NCBI RefSeq assembly: GCF_000062885.1 | Contig: NC_009142.1 | Span: forward strand, 3,275,584 to 3,339,583 | Source: Saccharopolyspora erythraea NRRL 2338 | GTDB lineage: Bacteria; Actinomycetota; Actinomycetes; Mycobacteriales; Pseudonocardiaceae | DNA: 64,000 nucleotides | Direction: 5' to 3' | Shown here: one piece after another, positions 48,700 through 59,000 of the stretch | How positions within the stretch are numbered: the stretch's first letter is position 1 | Layout: every line of letters begins with the position of its first letter | Translations under genes and position numbers: made by a program | The notes under the pieces: model-generated | Database searches by the model: none | Seen by the model: only the letters and a program-made list of their open reading frames with translations | What the model was told of the DNA's origin: nothing

Positions 48700-49154
48700 C
48701 GGACGACCACGACGACCTCCCCGTGCTGGGCTGCCTCGACCACCTGGCCGAGGCCGTGCGCGGCCACGACGCCGGCCGGGGACTGTACCTGCGGTGGTCG
48801 CGGGGACCGGCCTTCGACGCCGACACCACCAGCCGCGACGCGCTCACCGGCGTCGCGCTGCCCGGCCTGTCGGCCAACCCGCTGCAAGTCGAGTCGTGGT
48901 GGGGCGAGCGCTCGCTGCGGCTGTGGGTGGCGCGCAGGCTCTACGACTACAAGCACCTGCGGGAGCGGCAGCCCGGTCAGGGCGTCCGCGCCTGGCTGCT
49001 GGCGGGGCGCGAGGTCGCCCGCGGGCCGGACAACGAACCCCTGGTCACCCAGGAGCGGGCGATCGCCTTCGTCGCCGAGGAGGCGCTGAGGGAGGCGCGG
49101 CGGCTGGTCACCGAGCAGCACGACCAATGGGGTTCGCTCGACCGCCGCGCCTGA
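48696..49154 (+). CDS. DUF6098-family protein
   Basis: 152 residues from GTG 48696. The sequence matches the DUF6098 family of actinobacteria: LPVLGCLDHLAEAVRGHDAGRGLYLRWSRGPAFD, LSANPLQVESWWGERSLRLWVARRLYDYKHLRE, RAWLLAGREVARGPDNEPLV and an Arg-rich terminal helix. No catalytic residues can be named. Its start overlaps the stop of the preceding broken gene. Confidence 0.8.
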   Translation: MTDDHDDLPVLGCLDHLAEAVRGHDAGRGLYLRWSRGPAFDADTTSRDALTGVALPGLSANPLQVESWWGERSLRLWVARRLYDYKHLRERQPGQGVRAWLLAGREVARGPDNEPLVTQERAIAFVAEEALREARRLVTEQHDQWGSLDRRA

Positions 49155-49264
49155 CCGCGCACCGGCCGGCGGACCCGAGCACCCGGCACCGGCGGCCTTC
49201 CACGCAGTGGACGCGGGCTCGCGGTCGTGCGGCGCTCGCCGCGCGGCACCTATGCTTGCCGGTC

Positions 49265-50158
49265 ATGAATGTCGAGCTGCGGCATCTGCGCGCGCTCGCC
49301 GCGATCGGCGACGAGGGGACCATCACCGGCGCGGCGCAGGCGTTGCACGTCAGCCAGCCCGCGCTGTCCCGCACCCTCGACCAGCTCGAAGGCAGGCTCG
49401 GGACGCGGCTGGTGGAGCGCACCACCCGGCACCTGGTGCTGACCGAAGCCGGTCAGCGGCTATGGGAGCACTCCCACCGGTTGCTCAACCAGCTCGCGGA
49501 CGCGCTCGCCGAGACCACTTCGGGACCCCGTGAGCTGCGGGTCGGGTTCGCGTGGGCGACGCTCGGCCACCACACGGTGCCGCTGCTGCGCGGCTGGCGC
49601 GAACGGCACCCCGGCACCGCGGTCCGGGTGCGGCGCCACGACGACCCCGAGGCCGCGCTCCGCCGCGGCGAGGTCGACGTGGCGTTCCTGCGCGCCGTGT
49701 CCCCGGCCGCGAGCGCGTTGCGGACCCTCCCGCTGTATGAAGAGCGCCGGCTGGCCGCCGTGGCCGAGGGCGACCCGCTCGCCTCCGCGGGCGCCGTGCG
49801 GCTCGCCGACCTCGCCGACCGGCCGGTCGCGCTCTGCGCGACGGCCGCCACCACCAGCGCGGCCCTGTGGCCCGAGGAGCGGCGACCGCGAACCTTCGAG
49901 GTCGGCGGCGTGGACGAGTGGCTCACCGCTATCGCCACCGGTGACGCGGTCGGCGTGACCACCGAGGGCACCGGGCACAGCCACCCGTACCCGGGCGTCC
50001 GCTACCTGCCGATCGCCGACGCGGCGCCCGTGACCGTCCACCTGGCGTGGCCGAGCGTCGCCGCGCACGCCGCGACGGAAGCGTTCCGCGAGCACGTGCG
50101 GATTTCACTCGCCGCCGGTTCCGGGTCTCGGCGGCCGAACGCGGTGCTGGCCGGGTAG
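49265..50158 (+). CDS. LysR-family transcriptional regulator
   Basis: 297 residues from ATG 49265. The N-terminal winged helix reads NVELRHLRALAAIGDEGTITGAAQALHVSQPALSRTLDQLEGRLGTRLVERTTRHLVLTEAG, a classic LysR DNA-binding domain. Residues about 90-290 form the periplasmic-binding-like effector domain (ELRVGFAWATLGHHTVPLL, LRRGEVDVAFLRA, EERRLAAVAEGDPLA, WLTAIATGDAVGVTTEG). LysR regulators often control a neighbouring gene; here no divergent partner exists, as DUF6098 runs in the same direction. The target is not known. Confidence 0.92.
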   Translation: MNVELRHLRALAAIGDEGTITGAAQALHVSQPALSRTLDQLEGRLGTRLVERTTRHLVLTEAGQRLWEHSHRLLNQLADALAETTSGPRELRVGFAWATLGHHTVPLLRGWRERHPGTAVRVRRHDDPEAALRRGEVDVAFLRAVSPAASALRTLPLYEERRLAAVAEGDPLASAGAVRLADLADRPVALCATAATTSAALWPEERRPRTFEVGGVDEWLTAIATGDAVGVTTEGTGHSHPYPGVRYLPIADAAPVTVHLAWPSVAAHAATEAFREHVRISLAAGSGSRRPNAVLAG

Positions 50159-50437
50159 CGGTCGCATAGGACCAGGGCGTCCGATTTGTTCTTTTTGTCC
50201 TCGGTTGCCGCCGTGCGGGCGCCCACCGTCTTGTTAGGACGGCGAACGGTGGGATCAGCCTGCCGGGTCGCGACATTGCGTCGCGTGAGGATCGCTCGGC
50301 GCTTGATCGCCTGGTCAGGCGTGGCCAGGCGGTTGCTGCGTCCGGCGCTGCGGTGTTGCGACGTCGGGTGTAGACGGGCGGGCGTCGGCTGATCGAGGGA
50401 TGGATCACACAAACGGGCTAAGTTAGTCATGCCTAAA
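50159..50437 (+). other. Intergenic region upstream of the siderophore locus, no clear gene
   Basis: The stretch shows frames on both strands without family-like traits. Its composition is slightly lower in GC than its surroundings, and an inverted repeat formed by CCACCGTCTTGTTAGGAC and the following CGAACGGTGG is visible near 50225-50255. I see no tRNA or other RNA gene. Remnants of an old gene are possible. Confidence 0.35.
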
Positions 50438-50456
50438 TAAAGGTAGGCTCACCTTC
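50438..50456. promoter_or_regulatory. IdeR/DmdR-type iron box
   Basis: TAAAGGTAGGCTCACCTTC resembles the 19-base iron box TTAGGTTAGGCTCACCTAA, with the central AGGCTCACCT intact. A second, overlapping half-match (TTAGTCATGCCTAA, 50423-50436) lies just before it. The site is 120 bases upstream of the ornithine monooxygenase gene, so the locus should be off under iron-replete conditions. Confidence 0.8.
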
Positions 50457-50577
50457 ACCGCCGACCGGCGGAGGTCGCGTCGCGCCCTGCGCGGGGTTCG
50501 CCACCGCCGGCCGCCGCGGAGTCCGCGCGTGGACGACCAAACCTGAAATCGCAGCTCCGCCGCATGATGGGACAGGT

Positions 50578-51903
50578 ATGACGCGGTATGACGACTCGAA
50601 TCCGGTTCGTGATCTCGTGGGCGTCGGCTTCGGGCCGTCGAACCTCGCGCTCGCGATCGCCGTGCGCGAGCACAACGCGCAGGTCGGAGCCGGGGACCAG
50701 GTGGACGCGCGCTTCCTGGAGAGCAAGCCCGCCTTCGGCTGGCACCGGGGGATGCTCATCGACGACGCCACGATGCAGGTGTCGTTCCTCAAGGACCTGG
50801 TGACCCAGCGCAACCCGGCCAGCGAGTTCAGCTTCCTGTCGTACCTGCACAGCAAGGGCAGGCTGGTCGACTTCATCAACCACAAGAGCCTGTTCCCGCT
50901 GCGGGTGGAGTTCCACGACTACTTCGAGTGGGCGGCCTCCCACCTGGACGACTCGGTGGACTACGGCGTCGAGGTCGTCGGCGTCGAACCGGTGGTGCGC
51001 GACGGAGTGGTGGAGCACTTCGACGTCGTGGGCAGGACCGCGTCCGGCCAGGAGATGACCTACCCGGCGCGCAACGTGGTCCTGGCGACGGGGCTGGAAC
51101 CGAACCTGCCGGAGGGGATCACCTCCGGCGACCGCGTTTGGCACAACTCCGAGCTGCTGCACCGCATCGAGTCGCTGCCCCAGCGGGGCGACGAGCGGTT
51201 CGTGGTGGTGGGAGCGGGGCAGAGCGCGGCCGAGGTCGTCGCCCACCTGCACGGCCGGTTCCAGGACGCGCAGGTCTCCGCGGTGTTCTCACGTTACGGC
51301 TACAGCCCTTCCGACGACAGCCCGTTCGCCAACCGCATCTTCGACCCGTCCGCTGTGGACGACTTCTACACCGCGCCGGAACAGGTCAAGCAGAAGCTGC
51401 TGGGATATCACGCCAACACCAACTACTCGGTGGTCGACCTCGACCTCATCAACGACCTCTACCGGCGGGTCTACCAGGAGAAGGTGCTCGGCCGCGAACG
51501 CCTGCGGGTGCTCAACACCTCCCGGGTGCTGGAGGTCGTCGAGACCGACACCGGCGTGCGGGTCGCGGTGGAGTCGCTCACCACGGGGGAGAAGGCGCTG
51601 CTGGAGTCCGATGTGGTCGTCTACGCCACCGGCTACCGGCCGTCGGACCCCACCGCGCTTCTCGGTGAGCTGGCCGAGCACTGCGAACGCGACGACCAGG
51701 GGCGCTACCGCGTCGCCCGGGACTACCGGCTGATGACCGGATCCGCCGTGCGCGGCGGGATCTACCTGCAGGGCGGGACGGAGCACACCCACGGCATCAC
51801 CTCGTCGCTGCTGTCCAACACCGCGGTGCGCGGTGGCGAGATCCTGCGCTCGATCGTCGACGACCGCGGCACCGGAATGCCGCGGCTGCGCGTGGCGCAG
51901 TAG
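50578..51903 (+). CDS. L-ornithine N5-monooxygenase (siderophore hydroxamate formation)
   Basis: 441 residues of the SidA/IucD/PvdA family. Motifs: FAD loop DLVGVGFGPSNLALAIAV, substrate-side FGWHRGMLIDDATMQVSFLKDLVTQRNP, NADPH loop FVVVGAGQSAAEVVAHLHG, and VVYATGYRPSDP near the C-terminus. It converts L-ornithine to N5-hydroxyornithine with NADPH and oxygen, the first step towards hydroxamate iron ligands. An iron box precedes it and a siderophore-binding protein and NRPS follow on the same strand. In erythrochelin biosynthesis the same gene supplies hydroxyornithine for three of four positions. Lysine as substrate is possible but less likely given the NRPS. Confidence 0.93.
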   Translation: MTRYDDSNPVRDLVGVGFGPSNLALAIAVREHNAQVGAGDQVDARFLESKPAFGWHRGMLIDDATMQVSFLKDLVTQRNPASEFSFLSYLHSKGRLVDFINHKSLFPLRVEFHDYFEWAASHLDDSVDYGVEVVGVEPVVRDGVVEHFDVVGRTASGQEMTYPARNVVLATGLEPNLPEGITSGDRVWHNSELLHRIESLPQRGDERFVVVGAGQSAAEVVAHLHGRFQDAQVSAVFSRYGYSPSDDSPFANRIFDPSAVDDFYTAPEQVKQKLLGYHANTNYSVVDLDLINDLYRRVYQEKVLGRERLRVLNTSRVLEVVETDTGVRVAVESLTTGEKALLESDVVVYATGYRPSDPTALLGELAEHCERDDQGRYRVARDYRLMTGSAVRGGIYLQGGTEHTHGITSSLLSNTAVRGGEILRSIVDDRGTGMPRLRVAQ

Positions 51904-52047
51904 GCCGGCGGCAGCTCGGAATCCGGAACCCGCCTCCCGAAAACCGGAACCGGAGCCCGGAACCCGGCAACGCGGCGATCCGGCAACTCAGCCCGGCAGT
52001 GCAGTCGGCCGGATTCGTACAACACCCCTTCCCCAGGAGAAAACCCG

Positions 52048-53034
52048 ATGCGGACAAGAAGTGCGGCGCTCGGCGCCCTGCTGCTCATCGTGGCCATGGT
52101 GGCCGCCGCCTGCGGGGGCGGCGCGTCCTCCGGCGAGAACCAGGCGGGCAACGGCCCCGTGGTGCAACACAGGTACGGCTCGACCCAGGTTCCCGCGCAG
52201 CCCAAGCGGGTCGTGACCCTCGGGATGACCGACCACGAGACCGTGCTGGCCTTCGGCATCAAGCCGGTCGGTGTCGTCGACTGGTTCGGTGAGCGCCCCT
52301 TCGGCAACTGGCCGTGGAGCCAGCAGCTCTGGGGCGGCCGGCAGCCGGACGTCGTCGGCCAGCGCGACGAGTACAACATGGAGAAGATCGCCGCGCTCAA
52401 ACCGGACCTGATCATCGCCGAGTACTCCGGGATGCGCCGCGACCAGTACGACAAGCTGGCGGCGATCGCGCCGACCGTGGCGCAGTCGCCCCGCTTCCCC
52501 GAGTACGGCGCCCCCTGGCAGGAGATGACCAGGATGATCGGCCAGGCGCTCAACCAGCCCGCCAAGGCCGAGGAACTGGTGGCCCGGACCGAGGGCCGTT
52601 TCGCCGAGGTCCGCAAGCAGCACCCGGAGTTCGCGCGGCAGACCCTCGCGCTGGTCGACACCTACCGGCAGGGCGCCTTCGGCGCGTTCCCGCCCACCGA
52701 CGCCAAGTCGCTGTTCATGCAGGAGCTCGGTTTCAAGTCGCCGCCGCAGCTGAGCGCCGCGGTCGGGGACAAGGCGGTGGCCGAGTTCGGCTTCGAGCAG
52801 ATGGGCATGCTCGACGTCGACCGCCTGGTGTGGATGACCTCCGACGAGGTCGCCGCCAACGCCGTGCGGAACAACGGCATCTACCGGTCGCTGAACGTGG
52901 TCAAGGACGGGCGGGACCTGTTCCTGAGCTACCAGAACCCGCCGGTCGGTGCCGCGATCTCGTTCAACACCGTCCTGAGCATCCCGTACGCCATCGACCA
53001 GGTCGTCCCGCAGCTCGCGCGACCGGCCCGGTAG
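52048..53034 (+). CDS. Iron-siderophore ABC transporter substrate-binding lipoprotein
   Basis: 328 residues; AGGAGA at 52035-52040 precedes the ATG. A lipoprotein signal ends in the lipobox VAAACGGG (Cys about 23). The mature protein is a FepB/FhuD-like class III binding protein: KRVVTLGMTDHETVLAFGIKPVGVVDWFGERPFGNWPW, EKIAALKPDLIIAEYSGM, and IYRSLNVVKDGRDLFL. It should capture the ferric hydroxamate outside the cell; the permease and ATPase are not in the window. A 144-base gap after the monooxygenase contains short CCGGAACC repeats only. It is followed 57 bases later by the NRPS. Confidence 0.92.
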   Translation: MRTRSAALGALLLIVAMVAAACGGGASSGENQAGNGPVVQHRYGSTQVPAQPKRVVTLGMTDHETVLAFGIKPVGVVDWFGERPFGNWPWSQQLWGGRQPDVVGQRDEYNMEKIAALKPDLIIAEYSGMRRDQYDKLAAIAPTVAQSPRFPEYGAPWQEMTRMIGQALNQPAKAEELVARTEGRFAEVRKQHPEFARQTLALVDTYRQGAFGAFPPTDAKSLFMQELGFKSPPQLSAAVGDKAVAEFGFEQMGMLDVDRLVWMTSDEVAANAVRNNGIYRSLNVVKDGRDLFLSYQNPPVGAAISFNTVLSIPYAIDQVVPQLARPAR

Positions 53035-53091
53035 CGGCGACACCGGCTCCGCCCAGAGCGAGAGAAGCAACACCCAGTGGGAGGAAGAGAC

Positions 53092-56000
53092 ATGGCCCGC
53101 CCCGGGCTGGCACTCACCGCAGCGCAAGACGGCATCTGGCTTTCCCAGCAGATCGATCCGGAGACCTCGGCGTACAACATCGCCTGGTACCACGAGATCC
53201 GGGGCGAGCTGGAGGTCGACCGGATGACCGAGGCCGTGGGGCGGGCCGTGCGCGAGGCGGAATGCCTGCACGTCCGGTTCCGCGACGCGGGCGGCGGGCC
53301 GGAGCAGATCGCGCACCCCGCGTCCGGCTGGCGGCTGCCGGTGCACGACCTGCGCGCCGAGGCCGATCCGCTGGGTACGGCCGAGGAGTGGATGCGGGCG
53401 GACCTGTCCCGTCCGGCCGACCTCGGCGGCGGGCCGCTGTTCACCCACGCGCTGCTGCGCGTGGGTGACCGGCACTTCCTCTGGTACCAGCGGTACCACC
53501 ACCTCGTCATGGACGCCTACGGCTTCTCGGTGCTCTCGCGCCGGGTGGGCGAGCTGTACCGGGGTGAGGGCGCCGCGCGGGAGTGGCCGGTGGCCGCTCT
53601 CGTCGAGTCCGACGCCCGGTACCGGGCATCGGACTCCTGGGCGGCGGACCGCGAGCACTGGCTCGCCCGCATGGCCGACCGGCCGGACCCGGCTCGGCTG
53701 GTGACCGCCGCGGGCACGCCCTCGCGCACGTCGGTCGAGTTGCCCGAGGACCGCGTCGCGGCCCTGTGCGGCAGCGGGCACCGGCTCTCCCGGTTGGCGA
53801 TCGCCGCGGTCGCCGCCTACACCCACCGCCTCACCGGCGAGACCGACGTCGTGCTCGGCCTGCCGGTGACCGCCCGGACCGCCGAGCACCGGGACGTGCC
53901 CGGCATGGTGTCCAACGTGCTCCCGCTGCGGCTGCGGGTGCGTCCGGACATGACGACCGCGGAGCTGGTGGCAGCGGTGGACCGCGAGGTGCGCGAGGTG
54001 CGCGCGCACGAGCGCTTCCGGGGCGAGGAGCTGGCCAGGGAGCTCGGCGTGCCGGGCGGGATCGCCGAGCTCGTCGGGCCGACGGTCAACTCCATGTCCT
54101 TCGAGGACGGTCTGGAGCTGCCGGGCCTGGACGTCCGCGCGCACAACCTCTCGCTCGGCCCGGTGAACGACCTGTCGGTCGCCGTGCACGACGGTCCGCG
54201 CGGGGTCCGGGTCGACTTCGACGCGGCCGAGCTCGGCGAGCACCCGGCCCGCTTCCTGCGGGTGCTGGAGGCCATCACCGACGACCGGCCGCTGCACACC
54301 ATCGACCCCGTACCGCCGGAGGAGCGCAGGCTGGTCCTCGACCGGTTCGGGCGCGACGACCGCGCGGTGCGCGAGCTGTCCTGGCCGGCGGCGTTCGAGC
54401 GGCAGGTTCGCGAGACGCCCGACGCGGTGGCCGTGGTGTGCGAGGACCAGCAGCGGACCTACGGCGAGCTCAACGCCGAGGCCAACCGGCTCGCGCACCT
54501 GTTGCTGGCCGAGGGCGTCGGCGCGGAGCAGGTCGTCGCGGTCGCGGTGCCGCGTTCGGTCGAGATGGTCGCGGCGCTGCTGGCGGTGCTCAAGACCGGC
54601 GCCGCCTACCTGCCGCTGGACCTGGACCACCCGCCCGACCGGATCGCCTTCATGCTGCGCGAGGCCAGTCGTGTCGTGACGGTGCCCGAGCTGGCCGGTG
54701 AGCTCCCGCCCGGACCGCCGCAGGTGCTCGTCGGCGACGCGGCCGGTCGGCCGGCGCAGGACCCCGGCGTCGAGGTGCGGCTGGACCAGGCCGCCTACGT
54801 CATCTTCACCTCCGGTTCGACCGGGCGGCCCAAGGGCGTGGTCGTCACCCACGACGGCATCGGCAGCCTGGTCGCCACCGCCGTGGACCGGCTCGGCGTC
54901 GACGCGGGCAGCCGGGTGCTGCAGTTCGCGTCGGTCGGCTTCGACGTAGCGGTGTGGGAGCTGTCCATGGCGCTGTGCACCGGCGGGCGGCTGGTGGTCG
55001 TCCCCGAGCAGCGGCGGGTCGCCGGCCGCGATCTGACCGACTACGCCGTGGAGCACGGCGTCACCCACCTCGCGCTGCCGCCGTCGCTGGTGTCGGCGCT
55101 GCCCGCCGACTGCGAGCTGCCCGAGGACGCGGTCCTGCTGGTCGGCACCGAGGTGGTGCCCGCCGAGCTGATCGAGCGCTGGGCCAAGCGGCTGCGCGTC
55201 GTCGTGGCCTACGGGCTGACCGAGGCCACGGTGAACTCCACGCTGTGGATGGCCGAGCAGGGCCGGCGCGGTTCGGTGCCGATCGGGCGTCCCGACCCCA
55301 ACACCCGGATCCACGTGCTGGACTCGGCGTTGCGGCCGGTGGGCGTGGGCGTGACCGGCGAGATCTACGTCGCCGGACGCGGCCTGGCCCGCGGCTACCT
55401 GGGGCGTCGCGGGCTGAGCGCGGAGCGCTTCGTCGCCGACCCGTTCGGCGAGCCGGGCGAGCGCATGTACCGCACCGGCGACCGGGCGCGGTGGCGGCCC
55501 GACGGCACGCTGTCGTTCCTGGGCAGGTCCGACGACCAGATCAAGATCCGGGGCCACCGGATCGAGCCGGGCGAGGTCGAGAGCGCGCTGATGGGCCATC
55601 CCGACGTCGTGCAGGCCGCCGTGCTGGCCAGGCAGGACCACCGGGGCGCGACCCGGCTGGTGGCCTACGTGCACGGCGAGGCCGACGGCGCCGCGGTGCG
55701 CGCCTTCGCCGAGACCCTGCTGCCGGACTACATGGTGCCCAACCCGGTGGTGGTCCTGGCCGAGCCGCTGCCGCTGACCCCCAACGGCAAGACCGACACC
55801 GCCGCGCTGCCCGTGCCGGACTGGGCCGCGCTGGCCGGCGCCGACCGGCCGACCACGGCCGCCGAGCACCACTTCGCCGAGCTGTTCGCCGAAGTCCTCG
55901 ACCTCCCCTCGGTGGGGGTGCACGACAGCTTCTTCGAGCTGGGCGGCGACAGCATCGTCGCGATCGAGCTGGTGAGCAGGGCGCGGCGGGCCGGCTACGC

Positions 56001-59000
56001 GATCACGCCGAGGCAGGTCTTCCGGCAGCGCACCGCCGCCGCACTGGCCGCGGTCGCGCAGGAGCGAGGGATCGCCGCGCAGCGCGCGGATTCCGGTGTG
56101 GGCACGGTGGAACCGACGCCGATCGTGCACTGGCTGCGCGAGCTCGGAGGTGAGATCGAGCGCTTCCACCAGTGGACGCTGCTGACCACGCCCGCCGAGC
56201 TCGACCACGAACGCCTGCTCGAGATGGTGCAGGCGCTCGTGGACCGGCACGACGTGCTGCGGGCGCGGCTCCGGCCGGACTGGACTCTGGAGGTGCCCGA
56301 AGCCCCGGCGGTCCGGGCCGGTGACGTCGTCGAGACGGCGGACGGACCGGTGACCGACGAGCACCGCTCGTGGGCGGTTTCCGGGCTGGCGCCCCGAGAA
56401 GGCCGGGTGCTGCGGGTCGTGTGGTTCCCCGACGCGCAGCGGCTGCTGATGGTCGCGCACCACCTCGTCATCGACGGCGTGTCGTGGCGGATCCTGGCCT
56501 CCGACCTGGAACTGGCCTGGCAGCAGCTCAGCGCGGGCGAGCGCGTCGAGCTGCCGCCGGTCGGCACGTCGCTGCGCACGTGGTCGCGACTCCTGCGCGA
56601 GCACGCCGACGATCGCCGCGGAGAGTCGGCGCGCTGGCGCCATCCCGCCGACCGCGGACTGGGCAGCCGCCCGCTCGACGAGCAAGACACCGCGGCGACG
56701 CTGCGTTCGCTCACCGTGCAGGTGCCCGCGGAGCAGACCGAACCGCTGCTGAGCTCGGTGCCCGCCGCTTTCCACGGCAACGTCGACGACGTGCTGCTCA
56801 CCGCGCTCGCGGTGGCCGTCGGGCGGTGGCGCGGCGGCGGGGATCTGCTGGTCGACCTGGAGGGCCACGGCCGCGAGGAGCACGTCTTCGGCGACGTGGA
56901 CCTGACGCGCACGGTCGGCTGGTTCACCAGCCTGTTCCCGGTCCGGCTGAACCCCGGTGATCCCGCGGAGTTCGCCGCCGGATCGGTCGACCAGGCCGTC
57001 AAGCGGGTCAAGGAACAACTGCGCGTGCCCGACGGCGGACTCGGCTACGGGCAGCTGCGCCACCTGGCCGCCGAACCGGGTCTGGCCGGCGGCGCGCCGG
57101 TGCTGTTCAACTACCTGGGGCGGTTCTCGGTGCGCGGCGGGCGCGACTGGGCTCCCGCGCCCGAGGCGGACCCGCTGGGCGCCGGACGCGACCCCCGCAT
57201 GCCGGTGGACCACGAGCTGGAGATCAACGCCGTGGTGCGCGACGACGACGGCGGTCCGCGCCTCAGCGCGACCCTGACCTGGCCGGAGGGCGTGCTCGCC
57301 GAGTCCGATGCGGCCGAGCTGGGCCGCGGCTGGGTCGAGGCGCTGGATTCCCTCGTGCGGCACGCCCGCGGTGGCCGCACGCCGTCGGACTTCCCGCTGG
57401 TGCGGCTCACGCAGGAGGAGACCGACGAGCTGCCCGCCGAGGTCGAGGACGTCCTGCCGGTGACCCCGTTGCAGGAAGGGCTGTTCTTCCACGCCTCCTT
57501 CGACGAGTCCGAGGCCGACGACTACCTCGTGCAGCAGGTGGTCGAGCTGCGCGGTCAGGTCGACGGCGAGTCGATGCGCCGCGCGGTGCGGGGGCTGGCC
57601 GAGCGGCACGCCCCGCTGCGCGCCGGCTTCCGGCAGCGCGCCGACGGCCGGGTCGTGCAGCTCGTCGACCGCCGGGTCGAGGTGCCGTGGCGGGAGGTCT
57701 CCGGTGACGTCGAGCAGGTCGCGGCCGAGGAGCGGTCGCGGCGCTTCGACCTGTCCGAGGCCCCGCTGATGCGCTGCGCGCTCGTGCGCGGCGACGGCAG
57801 GCACTGGCTCGTGCTGACGCTGCACCACATCGTCGCCGACGGCTGGTCGTCGCCGGTGATGGTGCGGGAACTGCTCGCCCTGCACACCCCTGGCGAGGAA
57901 CTGCCCCCGGTCACCGCCTACCGCGACTACCTCGGCTGGCTGGCCGAGCGGGACGACGAGGCCGCCCGGCGCGCGTGGCGCGACGCGCTGCGCGGACTGG
58001 ACGAACCGACGTTGCTGGCCACCGGGGACCGGGGTCCGCTCCGCCAGTGCACTGTGGACATCCCGGAGCAGGTGACGGCCGGGCTCGCCGCACGCGCCCG
58101 CGAGCTGGGCGTCACGCTGAGCACCGTCGTGCAGGGAGCGTGGGGCCTGCTGCTCGGAAGGCTCACCGGGCGCTGCGACGTCGTGTTCGGCACGACGGTC
58201 TCCGGTCGCGCCGCCGAGGTCGCCGGGGTCGAGTCGATGGTCGGCCTGCTGGCCAACACGGTGCCGGTGCGGATGCGCTGGCAGCCGGGCGCGTCGATCG
58301 CCGACGAACTGACCAGGTTGCAGTCCGAGCAGTCCGACCTGCTCGACCACCAGCACCTCGGCCTCGGCGAGATCCAGCGGCTGGCGGGCGCCGGCGAGCT
58401 GTTCGACACGTTGCTGGTCTTCGAGAACTACCCGTCCGAGGAACGCCTGACCGACGCGAGCGGGACGGTCGAGGTCGCGGGGTCGGAGTTCTTCGGCGCG
58501 GGCCACTACCCGCTCACGCTGGTCGTGATGCCGGGCGAGAAGCTGGAGCTGCAGTTCAAGCACCGGCTCGCCGACGCGGAGGCGCGCTCGATCGCCGAGC
58601 GGATGGCACGCGTGCTTGAAGCGGTGGCCGCCGACCCGGCGCGGCCGGCCGGCAGGATCGAGCTGTTGTCCGAGCGCGAGCACGACCGGCTCCGGGAGCT
58701 CAACGCCACGGCCCGCGAAGTGTCCGGGCGAACCCTGGTGGACGCCTTCGAGGCGCAGGTCGCGAAGACCCCCGACGCGACGGCGGTCGTCTTCGGTGCG
58801 ACCGAGATGTCCTATGTGGACCTGGATGCCGCCGCCGAGCGGCTCGCGGCACGGCTGCGAGCCAGGGGAGCGGGGCCGGAGCAGGTCGTGGCGGTGGCCG
58901 TTGCCCGCTCGGCGGAGCTGGTGGTGGCGCTGCTCGGCGTGCTGAAGTCGGGTGCGGCGTACCTTCCCGTCGACCTGGACTACCCCGAGGACCGCATCGC

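Noticed and set aside
50002-50430. Minus-strand frame upstream of the iron box with a Lys/Asp-containing stretch
   Set aside because: It overlaps the LysR gene end, has no recognisable domain and no ribosome site; a gene remnant cannot be shown.
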